Below are positions 45,645-55,999 of a stretch of 64,000 nt of DNA, in pieces. A program made the position numbers and the translations under genes. Under the pieces are notes generated by a model. It was given only the letters and a program-made list of their open reading frames with translations, did not search any database and had not been told where the DNA came from. The DNA is from Snodgrassella sp945267035 (GTDB lineage Bacteria; Pseudomonadota; Gammaproteobacteria; Burkholderiales; Neisseriaceae), in the NCBI RefSeq assembly GCF_026535915.1, contig NZ_JAFNPF010000001.1, positions 434,001-498,000 on the forward strand, written 5' to 3'. The first letter of the stretch is position 1, and every line of letters starts with the position of its first letter.

Positions 45645-46736
45645 TTAGACATTAAACAAGAAATGAATAACATCACCATCTTGCACGACATAATCTTTGC
45701 CCTCTGCGCGCATTTTACCAGCTTCTTTGGCTTTAGCTTCGCCACCTAGGGCAATAAAATCATCATATGAGATGACTTGGGCGCGGATAAATCCCCGTTC
45801 AAAATCTGTATGTATCACACCAGCGGCCTGTGGGGCAGTATCCCCTTTATGAATGGTCCACGCTCTGACTTCCTGTACCCCGGCGGTAAAATAAGTTTGC
45901 AGACCCAGTAGATCATATCCAGCACGAATTAACCGGTTTAAACCAGGTTCTTCTAAGCCCATTTCTTGTAAAAATTCAGCTTTGTCGGCCTCATCCAAAT
46001 CAGCTATTTCACTTTCCATTGCCGCACATAAAGCCACAACCGGTGCATTTTCTCGAGCCGCTAATTCTTGTAGGCGTTGTAAATGTGGATTATTGTCAAA
46101 ACCATTTTCAGCAACATTAGCCACATACATGGCGGGTTTAACAGTAAGTAGACAGAGTGGCTTGATTAGATTGATTTCATCCTGATCGAGATTAGCTGCA
46201 CGTACTGGTTGACCTTCTAATAAATGTTGCTGCAAACGTTCGAGTATGGCAACCAGCTTCTGCGCTTCCTTATCACCAGATTTTGCACGTTTTCCTTCAC
46301 GGATGATGGCTTTTTCTACACTGGCTAAGTCGGCTAAAGCCAGCTCCGTGCCAATCACTTCAATATCTGCAATCGGATCAACTTTTCCAGATACGTGCAC
46401 AATGTTTTCATCATCAAAACAGCGCACCACATTCACAATTGCATCTGTTTCACGAATATTGGCCAGAAACTGATTACCCAAACCTTCTCCTTTGCTGGCT
46501 CCAGCTACTAAACCAGCAATATCAACAAACTCAACAATTGCAGGCTGGGTTCTTTTTGGATTAACAATCTTGGACAAGGCTTCCATTCGTACATCTGGTA
46601 CTTCAACGATGCCTACATTTGGCTCGATAGTACAAAACGGATAATTAGCTGCCTCAATACCTGACTGTGTGAGGGCGTTAAAGAGGGTAGATTTGCCCAC
46701 ATTGGGTAAACCAACGATACCACATTTCAAACTCAT
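45645..46736 (-). CDS. ychF: Ribosome-associated ATPase YchF
   Basis: A 363-residue Obg-family P-loop protein (OLA1-like) that prefers ATP and binds ribosomes. The P-loop is GLPNVGKST near residue 8, DIAGLVAGASKGEG is the switch region, and a C-terminal TGS domain (VRAWTIHKGDTAP) ends the protein. The frame extends 52 codons upstream to 46892, but the ATG at 46736 follows AAGGAATATC and gives the standard MSLKCGIVGLP start. It is divergent from tRNA-Met by about 240 bp. Confidence 0.96.
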   Translation of the reverse strand: MSLKCGIVGLPNVGKSTLFNALTQSGIEAANYPFCTIEPNVGIVEVPDVRMEALSKIVNPKRTQPAIVEFVDIAGLVAGASKGEGLGNQFLANIRETDAIVNVVRCFDDENIVHVSGKVDPIADIEVIGTELALADLASVEKAIIREGKRAKSGDKEAQKLVAILERLQQHLLEGQPVRAANLDQDEINLIKPLCLLTVKPAMYVANVAENGFDNNPHLQRLQELAARENAPVVALCAAMESEIADLDEADKAEFLQEMGLEEPGLNRLIRAGYDLLGLQTYFTAGVQEVRAWTIHKGDTAPQAAGVIHTDFERGFIRAQVISYDDFIALGGEAKAKEAGKMRAEGKDYVVQDGDVIHFLFNV

Positions 46737-46920
46737 GATATTCCTTAGAATTTGGCTTAATACAAAATGGCGCAATTGTACCACAAAGCGCATGAATACC
46801 CATGGCGAATAATAAAGGTATTTATAAGAAGCTTGTGAAACGATAAAAAACAAATCTGACCTATTTGTAAATAAAATATGATTAAAAATCATATAATTAA
46901 ATATTAATCACAAAATAAGC

Positions 46921-46948
46921 TTGCAGGAATATCAAAATATTGTATAAT
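46921..46948 (+). promoter_or_regulatory. Promoter of tRNA-Met
   Basis: TTGCAG (46921-46926) and TATAAT (46943-46948) are 16 bp apart, with the start of transcription predicted just before the tRNA. Confidence 0.75.
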
Positions 46949-46973
46949 GCCCTCTCTCTTAAAGACGAGACAT

Positions 46974-47050
46974 GGCGAATTAGCTCAGTCGGTTAGAGCA
47001 GAGGAATCATAATCCTTGTGTCCGGGGTTCGAATCCCTGATTCGCCACCA
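46974..47050 (+). tRNA. tRNA-Met (anticodon CAT)
   Basis: A complete cloverleaf beginning GGCGAATTAGCTCAG and ending in the encoded CCA. The anticodon loop ATCATAA holds CAT. The acceptor starts G-G paired with C-C, so it is not the initiator. tRNA-Ile2, whose C34 is changed to lysidine, also reads CAT and cannot be fully excluded from this sequence; elongator Met is preferred. Confidence 0.92.
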
Positions 47051-47056
47051 TATTTT

Positions 47057-47091
47057 CGCAAATTCTTTTTCAGAATTTGCGATTTTTAATT
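47057..47091 (+). terminator. Terminator after tRNA-Met
   Basis: CGCAAATTCT (47057-47066) pairs with AGAATTTGCG (47072-47081), followed by ATTTTTAATTTT. Confidence 0.9.
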
Positions 47092-47783
47092 TTCTCCGTT
47101 TGATATCTTAAAATAAATTCTCTTCATTTGGTTCTATTGATTGCCGAATATTTTAAGTTTTTTTATACATTACCTTTACGATTCAAACCCCTTTTCAATT
47201 AATACCATATTTTAAAGCAGTCTCATTGATACATGAATTATGCTCAATCTATGGTTTAAGGGAAAAAAAATAGTTTTAGCTTATTTTACCATCTCAGACA
47301 CGTAAACTAAGTATTGGCATATCATAGAATGTGCATATATGATTTGTTCCATCAATTTATCGAATTTATATAATAAATTTAAAAAATTAGTTAAATGATG
47401 GTTTAGTGTGGTTGTGTGCATTGTTTATTATTATCTTAGGCATCCACACCATTGAAAATGTGATTGATGGTACTGGTAGTCAGTTTTTGGCAGATGTTTT
47501 GCCTGTCTTCTCAAATTATTTTGAATTTTTTTTGCACAAATTCCCCTGAGTTCTTTTCTGCTGAGATTTTAGTGGATAATTATTTATTTTAAACTATTGA
47601 AATAATAAGTTTAAATGTTATTTTTACCCTAAATTTTATTAAATTTGATTTTAAAGTAAACAGTGTACAAGTGTTGGATTTGGTCTCATTAAAAAAACCA
47701 AAAATATTTAAAATCATGATTTTATTAAATTAGGATCAGTGATAAATAATGATTGAATGCCTTCAATAATTGGTTGATTTTAA
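47092..47783. other. Long AT-rich intergenic region
   Basis: About 690 bp between the tRNA terminator and the end of cysE. Very AT-rich with only short frames. I see no gene, repeat or terminator for cysE that is convincing. Confidence 0.5.
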
Positions 47784-48578
47784 TTAAATCCGTTGATCCA
47801 TTTCTTGAGCAGGAGTTTCACATTTCACATCTTTACTAATGACTTTTGCTGGTACCCCAACTACGGTTGAATATTCTGGAACATCTTCAACTACGACACT
47901 GCCTGCGCCGATTTTGGCACAAGTATGAACACGAATATTTCCTAATACAGAAGCATTAGCACCAATCATGACGCCATCGCTGATTTTCGGGTGACGATCG
48001 CCACTTTGTTTGCCAGATCCACCCAAGGTGACCCCATGAAGCAACGAAATATTATTGCCGAGGATGGCTGTTTCACCAATTACCACGCCTGTACCATGGT
48101 CAATCATGATCCCATAACCTAAAGAAGCAGCCGGATGAATATCCACTCCCAATACCTCGGAGGCACGGTTTTGTAGAAAATAGGCTAAAGTGTGGCGTTG
48201 CTGTTGCCATAACCAATGGTTGATGCGGTGAGTTTGAATGGCATGAAAGCCTTTGTAATAGAGCAAGGGGAGGGAATAAGTTTCGCAGGCTGGGTCACGT
48301 TGGTAGTAGGCTACGATATCAGCCAGTGCAGCATTTAAAATGGATGTATCCTGTTGTAGTGCTTCCAGATAAATCTCAAATAATGCTCGTGCATCCATGA
48401 CTGCACTGGACATCTTGGATGATAAATGAAATGCCAGCATGTGCGCAAAACTCTTATGCCGTAAAACGGTAAGATGCAGAAAACTGGCCAAAATGGGTTC
48501 ATTACTGACTGCTGCTTCCGTTTCACTGCGAATGGTCTGCCAAAGGCTATCTGCTTGCAAAGTATTAAGTAGATTCAT
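47784..48578 (-). CDS. cysE: Serine O-acetyltransferase
   Basis: A 264-residue enzyme that makes O-acetylserine, the cysteine precursor and inducer of CysB. An N-terminal helical domain is followed by left-handed parallel beta-helix repeats (IHPAASLGYGIMIDHGTGVVIGE-type, given here in pieces: DIHPAASLGYGIMIDH, GVVIGETAILG, LLHGVTLGGSGK). The catalytic His is in IDHGTG. The C-terminal tail after VGVPAKVI would carry feedback by cysteine. It is 22 bp after rng in one operon. Confidence 0.96.
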   Translation of the reverse strand: MNLLNTLQADSLWQTIRSETEAAVSNEPILASFLHLTVLRHKSFAHMLAFHLSSKMSSAVMDARALFEIYLEALQQDTSILNAALADIVAYYQRDPACETYSLPLLYYKGFHAIQTHRINHWLWQQQRHTLAYFLQNRASEVLGVDIHPAASLGYGIMIDHGTGVVIGETAILGNNISLLHGVTLGGSGKQSGDRHPKISDGVMIGANASVLGNIRVHTCAKIGAGSVVVEDVPEYSTVVGVPAKVISKDVKCETPAQEMDQRI

Positions 48579-48600
48579 GCGGCTATTTTTAATTGATCAG

Positions 48601-50100
48601 TTACATTTGCAGAACTATATCATATTGTTCTTGGTTGTACGTTGTTTCAACGGCAAGAGATATGGGTTTGCCGATAAATTTGCTTAGCATAGATAAAGAT
48701 ACCGCCTCTTCATCAATAAACAGATCAATGACACTAGGCGCTGCTAAAATACGGAATTCTGGTGCATCAATCCGTCGTGCTTCACGAATAATTTCACGTT
48801 GAATTTCATAGCAAACTGTTTGGGCGGTTTTTAGTCTACCTCGCCCCTGACAAACTGGACAAGGTTCACACAGAATCTGTGTCAGGTTCTCTCGAGTGCG
48901 TTTGCGCGTTAGCTCAATCAATCCCAGGCTGGTAAACCCATTTAAGGTAACCCGTGTTCTGTCATAGGCCAAAGCCTGTGCCAACTCAGCCAAAATTTGT
49001 TGCTGATGAGTTTCATTGAGCATGTCAATAAAATCAATAATGATAATACCGCCTAAATTGCGTAATCGAAGTTCTCGAGCGATGACATGGCAAGCTTCTA
49101 GGTTAGTTTTGAAGATAGTATCTTCAAAATTCCGTGCGCCAACAAATCCTCCAGTATTCACATCTATGGTTGTCATGGCCTCGGTGGATTCAATCAGAAT
49201 GTAACCACCAAAGTTAAGATTTACGCGAGGCTGTAGAGCTTGATTGATTTTTGACTCAATATCATGTTTTTCAAACAATGGGCAATCTTGCTGAAATAAA
49301 ACGAGCTTGTCTGCTGCACCTTGTGCATATTGATTAGCAAAATCCAGCATCCGCTCATAGTTCATGGTTGAATCCACATAAATATGATCGATGTTATCGC
49401 TGTACATATCACGTAATACCCGTAAACTAAGAGGTAAATCCTGATATAACAATGTCTCTGGAGGGCTGGTACGAGAAAGGTAAAGTATATTTTGCCATCG
49501 TTTTGTCAGATAGCTAATGTCAGCCTCTAGTTCACAGTCTGTGGCTGTTTCAGCACTGGTACGGATAATGAAGCCTTGGTGGTTATCTGCTGGGAGTAGA
49601 TTTTCTAATCGCTCACGAAGCTGATTTCTTTCATCTTCATCTTCAATGCGTTGTGAAATACCTATGTGTTGATCTTGGGGTAGGTAAACCAGAAAACGGC
49701 CAGCCAGTGAAATTTGGGTGGATAATCGGGCTCCTTTGGTATTTATCGGATCTTTAATGACCTGCACTAAAATAGATTGCCCTTCGAACAGCATGCGTTC
49801 AATCCGTTGTGGCTGATCGGGGTTTTGACGCTGTTCAAGAACATCTACTATATGAAGAAATGCTGCACGCTCAAGTCCAATATCGATAAATGCACTTTGC
49901 ATTCCGGGAAGGACGCGACGTACGATACCAAGATAGATATTACCTACTAATCCGTGCCCTTCATTGCGTTCAATATGGATTTCACATAAGGTATTCTCTT
50001 CTAATACAGCTACTCTGGTTTCCTGAGGGGTGATGTTGACTAAAACAGTTTCTGTCGGGCGCTCAATATCCTTTGGCAACGGTATATCGTTGTTATTCAT
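48601..50100 (-). CDS. rng: Ribonuclease G
   Basis: A 499-residue endonuclease that matures the 16S rRNA 5' end and decays some mRNAs. An S1 domain (residues about 40-130, GNIYLGIVRRVLPGMQSAFIDIG region), the RNase H-like core, the catalytic Mg-binding DVNTGGFVG and IIDFIDML, and the zinc-link CPVCQGRG are all present. There is no long C-terminal tail, which separates it from RNase E at 57549. It starts with NNNDIPLPKDIER, a longer N-terminus than E. coli RNase G. It is upstream of cysE. Confidence 0.93.
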   Translation of the reverse strand: MNNNDIPLPKDIERPTETVLVNITPQETRVAVLEENTLCEIHIERNEGHGLVGNIYLGIVRRVLPGMQSAFIDIGLERAAFLHIVDVLEQRQNPDQPQRIERMLFEGQSILVQVIKDPINTKGARLSTQISLAGRFLVYLPQDQHIGISQRIEDEDERNQLRERLENLLPADNHQGFIIRTSAETATDCELEADISYLTKRWQNILYLSRTSPPETLLYQDLPLSLRVLRDMYSDNIDHIYVDSTMNYERMLDFANQYAQGAADKLVLFQQDCPLFEKHDIESKINQALQPRVNLNFGGYILIESTEAMTTIDVNTGGFVGARNFEDTIFKTNLEACHVIARELRLRNLGGIIIIDFIDMLNETHQQQILAELAQALAYDRTRVTLNGFTSLGLIELTRKRTRENLTQILCEPCPVCQGRGRLKTAQTVCYEIQREIIREARRIDAPEFRILAAPSVIDLFIDEEAVSLSMLSKFIGKPISLAVETTYNQEQYDIVLQM

Positions 50101-50381
50101 GTTTTTTGCTTTCGATTTATTAAATTACTTTGTTAAATTCTTTCATATAGGGGTAAGAATTGAGCAAAGTAATCTGATAACGACACAATTCAAAGCATGA
50201 CTATCATAGCGCAGGAAAGAAGTCCCCGCTAGCTATGTTGAAATTGATTATAGCCAATCTAATTATTTATACTGTAGCAGAAGATATTTTTTAGATTCAA
50301 TTTGATAATATCTTTGATGTGCACAATTCGGAATAAAGCATACTTTTTAATATCTGCATTAAAGAAGATAAAAAATAAAAT

Positions 50382-50927
50382 ATGAAAGATTTTGAATATT
50401 ATTTCATGATGCCTAAAGGAGATCAGGCTTTTCCAATGATTGATCTCTTAGATCAAAGAAAAGAAATAATCAAGGCTCAATTGGGAGATCCTTTACCCAA
50501 ATGTCCTATATTGGCCGATTATTTAACAGGCTCTAAAGATTTTGTTAGTAAAAAAATAGCCAACATAATGTTAGCTATGGATATGGAAGGCGTGCGTATT
50601 CTTCCGATAGAGCTTTCAGACAGAAAAGGAGGCTACATTAATAATTATTACTGTATTTACGTTGATAGTAATACGTTTGAAGCTTTGGATAAAGAGAAAT
50701 CAGATTATGAATACGATGAAGAATGTAATATGTACTTTATTAACAAATATGTCTTAGATAAAGAAGTTCTAAAAAAAATACCATTAAAGAGACGTTTGGG
50801 CTGGAGATTATTAGAAGAACCAGGAATCTATTTATATCATAAATCAGTAATTGATAAGATCAAAAAACTAAATCCCACAGGTGTTGAATTCATAAATATA
50901 GAGGAATATGAGGGAATGTTTAATTAA
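50382..50927 (+). CDS. Imm11-type (DUF1629) immunity protein, orphan
   Basis: A 181-residue AT-rich gene whose order of motifs fits DUF1629/Imm11: DFVSKKIANIMLAMDMEGVR (residues about 52-71), VRILPIELSDRKG, NYYCIYVD, and a C-terminal IYLYHKSVIDKI then GVEFINI. Family members are immunity proteins for contact-delivered toxins. No toxin gene is beside it, so it would be an orphan immunity gene. It starts after a 280-bp gap from divergent rng. Assignment is from overall pattern, not from a search. Confidence 0.62.
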   Translation: MKDFEYYFMMPKGDQAFPMIDLLDQRKEIIKAQLGDPLPKCPILADYLTGSKDFVSKKIANIMLAMDMEGVRILPIELSDRKGGYINNYYCIYVDSNTFEALDKEKSDYEYDEECNMYFINKYVLDKEVLKKIPLKRRLGWRLLEEPGIYLYHKSVIDKIKKLNPTGVEFINIEEYEGMFN

Positions 50928-51674
50928 GGTTTAATAAATCTAGAATAATTTACGAATAAGGTATAGATGGTAATCACGCAACCTAATTAGAATTTCATTG
51001 ACAAAAGGGGCAGGATAAATTCTTACTATTTATAGAGAAAAAATTCCAAATTACTTATTAATAAAAGAGAAGCGGGATGAATTTATGGCAAAGAGGAACG
51101 CCTGTAAATTTATCATCAAGTTAGATAAGGATCAGTTGGTTTAGCTAAGATCAATTGAGTGGTTATGGCGTTCATTTATATAGGCTGAGCAACACAGCAT
51201 TCAGCATGTATTTAGGGCATGTATACAAACTTGACACTGATGGTTGTCTTAAACTTATTTATGGCGTTTTAAATCTGTTTATTTACTGGTTAATTTATCT
51301 ATTTAAAACAGTATACGGTGCATAAATTTGTTATTTAATTGACAATTTATATTGATATTGATGACATTTATTATGCAATTACATGTTTTGCCAAAAAGAC
51401 TAAACAGGAAAGTTAATTAGACATTAATTAAATCATGTTTTCGCTTCAATCGGCTAAATTGTTATGGATTAATTGATGATGGCTTGATAAAAAAAACTAA
51501 CATTAAATAGCACAGGTCGTGCTGTAATTGGTAGCCTTCCAGGTGATATGCTCGCAATGAAGTCTTTTATATCTTCAGTCATCTAGGCTGTTTTGCTGGA
51601 GATTTAGAGTGATTCATGCAGTTTTGCTGCAAAGAACCTATAGAATAAAAATCGTCTCTTATTTACTTTTAGTA
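50928..51674. other. Intergenic region with a possible gene fragment
   Basis: About 750 bp between the immunity gene and the sppA terminator. A 41-codon plus-strand segment at 51019-51144 (containing YREKIPNYLLIKEKRDEF) has no start and may be a relic. The rest is AT-rich and shows no gene or repeat. Confidence 0.35.
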
Positions 51675-51705
51675 AAAAAAGCTGTCCGTGGAGGACAGCT
51701 TTTAT
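51675..51705 (-). terminator. Terminator after sppA
   Basis: AAAAGCTGTCC (51677-51687) pairs with GGACAGCTTTT (51693-51703), loop GTGGA. It begins 2 bp after the sppA stop on the minus strand, with the T run beyond. Confidence 0.92.
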
Positions 51706-51706
51706 A

Positions 51707-52675
51707 TTACCAGGGTCTCTGCATCATTCCCTGAATATTATGTTGTAATTCACTACTTAAGTGTCGACCGAGTAATTTACTCCATTTATTATCCGGTGTG
51801 TAATTGACCAACACTGGTGCCTTGATGACATCGCGTGAAATAGTATAAATATTGCCATAATCATCTATTAGTCCTACTGCTTTACCTTCTTCTCCGGTAT
51901 AGGCTCGACCGCTGAAAACGTCAGGATTTTCAGTATACTTCAAACGGTTTCCTCGGCCTTGCTTAACAGCATTGATAAATTGGTTGTGAATGCTACTCAA
52001 CATTTGTTTCCAAATTTGCTGTTGTTCAGGGGTTTCGGGAACAAACGGATCACCCATATCTTTATTATTGCCAGCAATTTTTACACGACGTTTAATACCT
52101 AGTTTTTCGATCAGGCCGGTAAAATCAAAGCTGCTGCCAATGACCCCGATACTGCCAACTAAACTTGATTGATCAGCATAAATTTTGTCAGCAGCACTGG
52201 CGATATAGTAACAACCAGATGCACACATGTCCTCAATAACGACATATACTGGTATATTGGGGTTCTTCGCCTTCATATTGCGAATTTCTTGGTAGGCAAT
52301 ACTGGATATAACTGGCGAACCACCAGGACTATTGGCGCGGATAATAATTCCTTTTACATTTTTGGCTTTATAGGCATTCTCCAAACCCTCATGTAACACA
52401 TCCGCCTGGTTGGTTTCGCTATCAATGACGCCACTTAAATCTATTACGGCAGTATGGTTTTCTCTTATTTTTACCTCACTTTTCGTACCAAAAATTCCAC
52501 TGATTATTATTAAAAGCAAAAATATCCAAAATATGCGCCATACCCAACGCCACATACGGGTGCGTTGTTGGACTTTATAAACTTCGAGTAAGAGTTTTTC
52601 CAGTATGCCACGTTCCCAATTATTGATATTATTATTGTGATCGTGATTGGTAAAATCCATTTTGTCATTTTTCAT
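51707..52675 (-). CDS. sppA: Signal peptide peptidase SppA, S49 family (36K type)
   Basis: A 322-residue membrane-bound serine protease that digests cleaved signal peptides. An N-terminal cytosolic segment is followed by one strong membrane helix (near residues 45-64). The protease domain holds IRANSPGGSPVISS and the nucleophile-containing MCASGCYYIASAADKIYA; SLVGSIGVIG follows. The length is that of the short single-domain form. The N-terminus is rich in Asn and His; a start at the Met of MDFTNHD (residue 6) is possible. Single gene. Confidence 0.9.
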   Translation of the reverse strand: MKNDKMDFTNHDHNNNINNWERGILEKLLLEVYKVQQRTRMWRWVWRIFWIFLLLIIISGIFGTKSEVKIRENHTAVIDLSGVIDSETNQADVLHEGLENAYKAKNVKGIIIRANSPGGSPVISSIAYQEIRNMKAKNPNIPVYVVIEDMCASGCYYIASAADKIYADQSSLVGSIGVIGSSFDFTGLIEKLGIKRRVKIAGNNKDMGDPFVPETPEQQQIWKQMLSSIHNQFINAVKQGRGNRLKYTENPDVFSGRAYTGEEGKAVGLIDDYGNIYTISRDVIKAPVLVNYTPDNKWSKLLGRHLSSELQHNIQGMMQRPW

Positions 52676-53266
52676 TTAGGTGAGCTTTCAAGTTTTTTTT
52701 AAGATATCAATAGTCACTAAGTTACACAAAAATGGTTTCATTATGCACTATATAACCGAGATTACAATGATGGCTAATAATAATGAAATTAGGACAAGAA
52801 ATTATATATGGGTTTGATGATGTTGACAAAATATTTGAAAAATATGTTATATTTTGCTAGATCATTATTCATAAAGATTAAACGCATAAATTTTTATAAA
52901 TAATTATTTATTTTTTTAAGATGAGACACTTTTGATAATGTAATTTGGGTGAGGTTTGCTTGTAAGATTTTTGCTAAAGATTTTGCATTATTAATCAGTT
53001 GAAGCTATAAAATTTTATATATAAGTATAATGATGATATATTATTGCTTAGAATTTGACATATGATCGATTAAGCGTAACTGTTGCAATTTGATTGTTAT
53101 AATACAAATTAATTTGATATTTTTGCCATATTGTTTCCGAAATAATCAATTATGTTCTGCTAGGTAGTATGCCTATGTGATTAGTATACAGTTGTAACCA
53201 TAAAAAATTTATTTTCGAGTTAAATATTATTGGTCACGTAAATTATTTTTGGGGTTATCAAATCAT
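52676..53266. other. Divergent AT-rich intergenic region
   Basis: About 590 bp between divergent sppA and the dihydroxyacetone kinase gene. It is among the most AT-rich stretches in the window. Several TATAAT-like hexamers occur, but none is clearly paired with a -35. No gene seen. Confidence 0.5.
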
Positions 53267-54907
53267 ATGTCCAAATTTTTCTATGATGATCGTCAACACT
53301 TAGTGAATGATGCGATCGAAGGTTTAATTATTTCTGCTCCACGCGCTAATCTTGTCAAACTGGATATTGATCCAGCGATCCGTGTAGTTGTAAGACAAGA
53401 TTGGGATAAAAGTCGTGTTGCGATTATTTCTGGCGGAGGGTCTGGACATGAGCCAGCACATGCTGGATTTGTGGGCAAAGGGATGTTGACTGCAGCAGTA
53501 TGCGGTGACTTGTTTGCCTCCCCAAGTGTTGATGCGGTTTTGAATGCTATCGTCGCTGTAACAGGTGAGCATGGTTGTTTATTAATCGTAAAAAATTATA
53601 CTGGAGATAGATTGAATTTTGGCTTGGCTGCTGAAAAAGCCAAAGCAATGGGTTTAAATGTTGAAATGGTCATCGTTGCAGATGATGTGGCCTTACCAGA
53701 TAATCATCAGCCACGAGGTATTGCCGGTACCGTATTGGTTCATAAAATTGCAGGCTTTGCGGCGGAAGCTGGAAAATGCTTGGCTGAAATCCGCGATTTA
53801 GCTCAACAAACTTGTGATCAATTATGGAGCCTCGGCGTGGCTATGCAGAGTTGCCATTTACCTGGTCATGAGGAAAAAAGAGTAATTGAGACAAATGGTT
53901 GTGAATTGGGGCTTGGTATACATGGAGAGCCTGGTGGATCAGTAATAACTACTCAAAACAGTAAAGTTGTTATTGCTACCATGGTCGAACAGTTACAAAA
54001 ATATGCCGGTACTGGTCGATTTGCTGTCATGATCAATAATCTGGGTGGTGTTTCGGCATTGGAAATGGCTGTTCTAACGCGAGAATTGGCACATTCAAAT
54101 TTACACGATCAGATTGATTATCTTATCGGGCCTGCACCCTTGGTCACTTCTTTGGACATGAAGGGTTTTTCCCTGTCATTATTAAAACTAAATGATTTTT
54201 TTGAACAGGCCATAAAAGCACCTGTGGAGACCCTAGGCTGGCAAAATCCTGTTGCTTTTGCCCCTTTACCCACCCTGACTCAAACGGCTGTGGCTAAAAA
54301 CATCAATTATTCATATTCTGAAAATACTCAAATAGCTACTGTTCTTAAAACCATAACATCCACACTCATCAATCTGGAAAATCAGCTTAATGCTCTGGAT
54401 GCTAAGGTAGGAGACGGAGATACTGGAACCACTTTTGCTCATGGTGCTCAGGATATTGCCTTACTCTTGGAAAAACAACAATTACCTCTTAATGATGTAC
54501 CACAATTGCTTTTGTTGATAGGAGATCGATTAGCGACTGTTATGGGCGGATCCAGTGGCGTGTTAATGTCGATTTTCTTTACCGCAGCAGGGCAACATAT
54601 GCTCAAAGGTGAATCACTAGTAGATGCATTTTGGTTTGGACTGGAACAGATGAAGCTTTATGGCGGTGCCGATGTGGGTGACCGAACCTTGATCGATGCT
54701 TTACAACCTGCATTGCAGGCATGGCAAAAAGACGGATTTGAGCAGGCTGCAGATGCGGCACAATATGGTGCTGAAAAAACAGCATCGATGAGTAAAGCTG
54801 GAGCAGGGCGATCATCTTATGTTAATCAAGATAATTTGAAAGGTGTTATCGATCCAGGAGCTTTGGTGATAGCTGAAGTATTCCAATCCTTGTCAAAACT
54901 AGCCTAA
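53267..54907 (+). CDS. Dihydroxyacetone kinase, fused DhaK-DhaL
   Basis: A 546-residue ATP-dependent kinase that phosphorylates dihydroxyacetone (and possibly glyceraldehyde). The DhaK half has GGGSGHEPAHAGFVGKGML and the substrate-binding His in LGIHGEPGG near residue 220. The DhaL half (after about 360) has KVGDGDTGTTFAHG and MGGSSGVLMSIFF, the ATP/Mg site. The fused form uses ATP directly and not the PTS. The frame opens at 53249, but ATG at 53267 gives MSKFFYDDR. No glycerol genes are nearby, so the source of dihydroxyacetone is unclear. Confidence 0.93.
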   Translation: MSKFFYDDRQHLVNDAIEGLIISAPRANLVKLDIDPAIRVVVRQDWDKSRVAIISGGGSGHEPAHAGFVGKGMLTAAVCGDLFASPSVDAVLNAIVAVTGEHGCLLIVKNYTGDRLNFGLAAEKAKAMGLNVEMVIVADDVALPDNHQPRGIAGTVLVHKIAGFAAEAGKCLAEIRDLAQQTCDQLWSLGVAMQSCHLPGHEEKRVIETNGCELGLGIHGEPGGSVITTQNSKVVIATMVEQLQKYAGTGRFAVMINNLGGVSALEMAVLTRELAHSNLHDQIDYLIGPAPLVTSLDMKGFSLSLLKLNDFFEQAIKAPVETLGWQNPVAFAPLPTLTQTAVAKNINYSYSENTQIATVLKTITSTLINLENQLNALDAKVGDGDTGTTFAHGAQDIALLLEKQQLPLNDVPQLLLLIGDRLATVMGGSSGVLMSIFFTAAGQHMLKGESLVDAFWFGLEQMKLYGGADVGDRTLIDALQPALQAWQKDGFEQAADAAQYGAEKTASMSKAGAGRSSYVNQDNLKGVIDPGALVIAEVFQSLSKLA

Positions 54908-54986
54908 AAAAATATTGGTGCATGATTTTGTATACATAAAAATTTAATTATGTTGCCATGATCGAACAACAGATAACCAATTTTAA

Positions 54987-55014
54987 AAGCCATCATGTGT
55001 CTTTGCATGATGGC
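54987..55014 (+). terminator. Hairpin after dihydroxyacetone kinase gene, weak terminator
   Basis: AGCCATCATG and CATGATGGCT form a 10-bp stem. The following sequence (CAAAATAG) lacks a T run, so Rho-independent activity is doubtful. Confidence 0.45.
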
Positions 55015-55095
55015 TCAAAATAGACTTACCAGCTATTTTTCAATTCAGATTTTTTATATACTTTAAATTAAATCCAATCAAAATTAAGGAAATAA

Positions 55096-55977
55096 ATGAA
55101 AGCAGTGATTCCTGTGGCAGGATTTGGAACGCGGATGTTACCAGCTACAAAAGCCATTCCCAAAGAAATGCTGACGTTAGTAGATAAACCATTGATTCAA
55201 TATATTGTCAAAGAATGTGTTGCGGCTGGTATCAAAGATATTGTTTTGGTTAATCATAGTCTTAAAACGGCTATAATTAATCATTTTAATCCCGCATTCG
55301 AACTGGAAAGTTTGTTACAGGATAAAGGCAAAAATGATGTACTAGAGAATTTACGTCAAATCTGCCCGCCCGATGTCAATCTGATTCAGGTTCATCAACC
55401 AAAGGCCAATGGACTTGGTCAGGCGATCTTGTGTGCCCGACCCGTGATTGGTAATGAGTCATTTGCCGTGCTTTTACCAGATGTATTGATAGATGATTTT
55501 TCCTGTAATCTGAACACTGATAATTTGGCTAAAATGGTAAAATGTTTTGAGCAAACTAATCATAGCCAGATTATGGTAGAGCGTGTACCTGCCAGTGAAG
55601 TCAACAAATATGGTATCGCTGATTGTAATGGTATGAAAACTGAAGCTGGGTGTAGTATACCAATTAAGAATATTGTAGAGAAACCGTTAATTGAGGAAGC
55701 ACCTTCGGATCTTGCTGTAGTTGGTCGTTATGTTTTATCTGCAAACATTTGGTCATTATTAGAAAAAACGACTCCTGGAGTAGGAGGGGAAATTCAATTG
55801 ACCGATGCTATTGCTGCATTGATTAAGCAGGAAGACGTTGATGCTTTTGTTATCAATGGTTATTCACATGATTGTGGTGATAAATTGGGTTATATGAAAA
55901 CTTTTGTCGAATATAGTTTGCGTCATGATCAGTATGGAGAAGAATTTAAAAAGTGGTTACAGAATATGATCAAATAA
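55096..55977 (+). CDS. galU: UTP-glucose-1-phosphate uridylyltransferase
   Basis: A 293-residue enzyme making UDP-glucose for lipooligosaccharide and other glycans. It starts AVIPVAGFGTRMLPATKAIP, the nucleotide-binding loop, followed by KEMLTLVDKPLIQYIV, VLLPDVLID and EKP. A CGDKLGYMKTFVEY segment near the C-terminus is typical of bacterial GalU. AAGGAAATAA precedes the ATG. The gene converges with rluC, 22 bp apart and with no terminator between them. Confidence 0.95.
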   Translation: MKAVIPVAGFGTRMLPATKAIPKEMLTLVDKPLIQYIVKECVAAGIKDIVLVNHSLKTAIINHFNPAFELESLLQDKGKNDVLENLRQICPPDVNLIQVHQPKANGLGQAILCARPVIGNESFAVLLPDVLIDDFSCNLNTDNLAKMVKCFEQTNHSQIMVERVPASEVNKYGIADCNGMKTEAGCSIPIKNIVEKPLIEEAPSDLAVVGRYVLSANIWSLLEKTTPGVGGEIQLTDAIAALIKQEDVDAFVINGYSHDCGDKLGYMKTFVEYSLRHDQYGEEFKKWLQNMIK

Positions 55978-55999
55978 AATGACAAAATCAATCCCTTAT

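Noticed and set aside
46737..46892. 52-residue N-terminal extension of ychF
   Set aside because: The internal ATG at 46736 has an AAGGA ribosome site and gives the standard start of the family.
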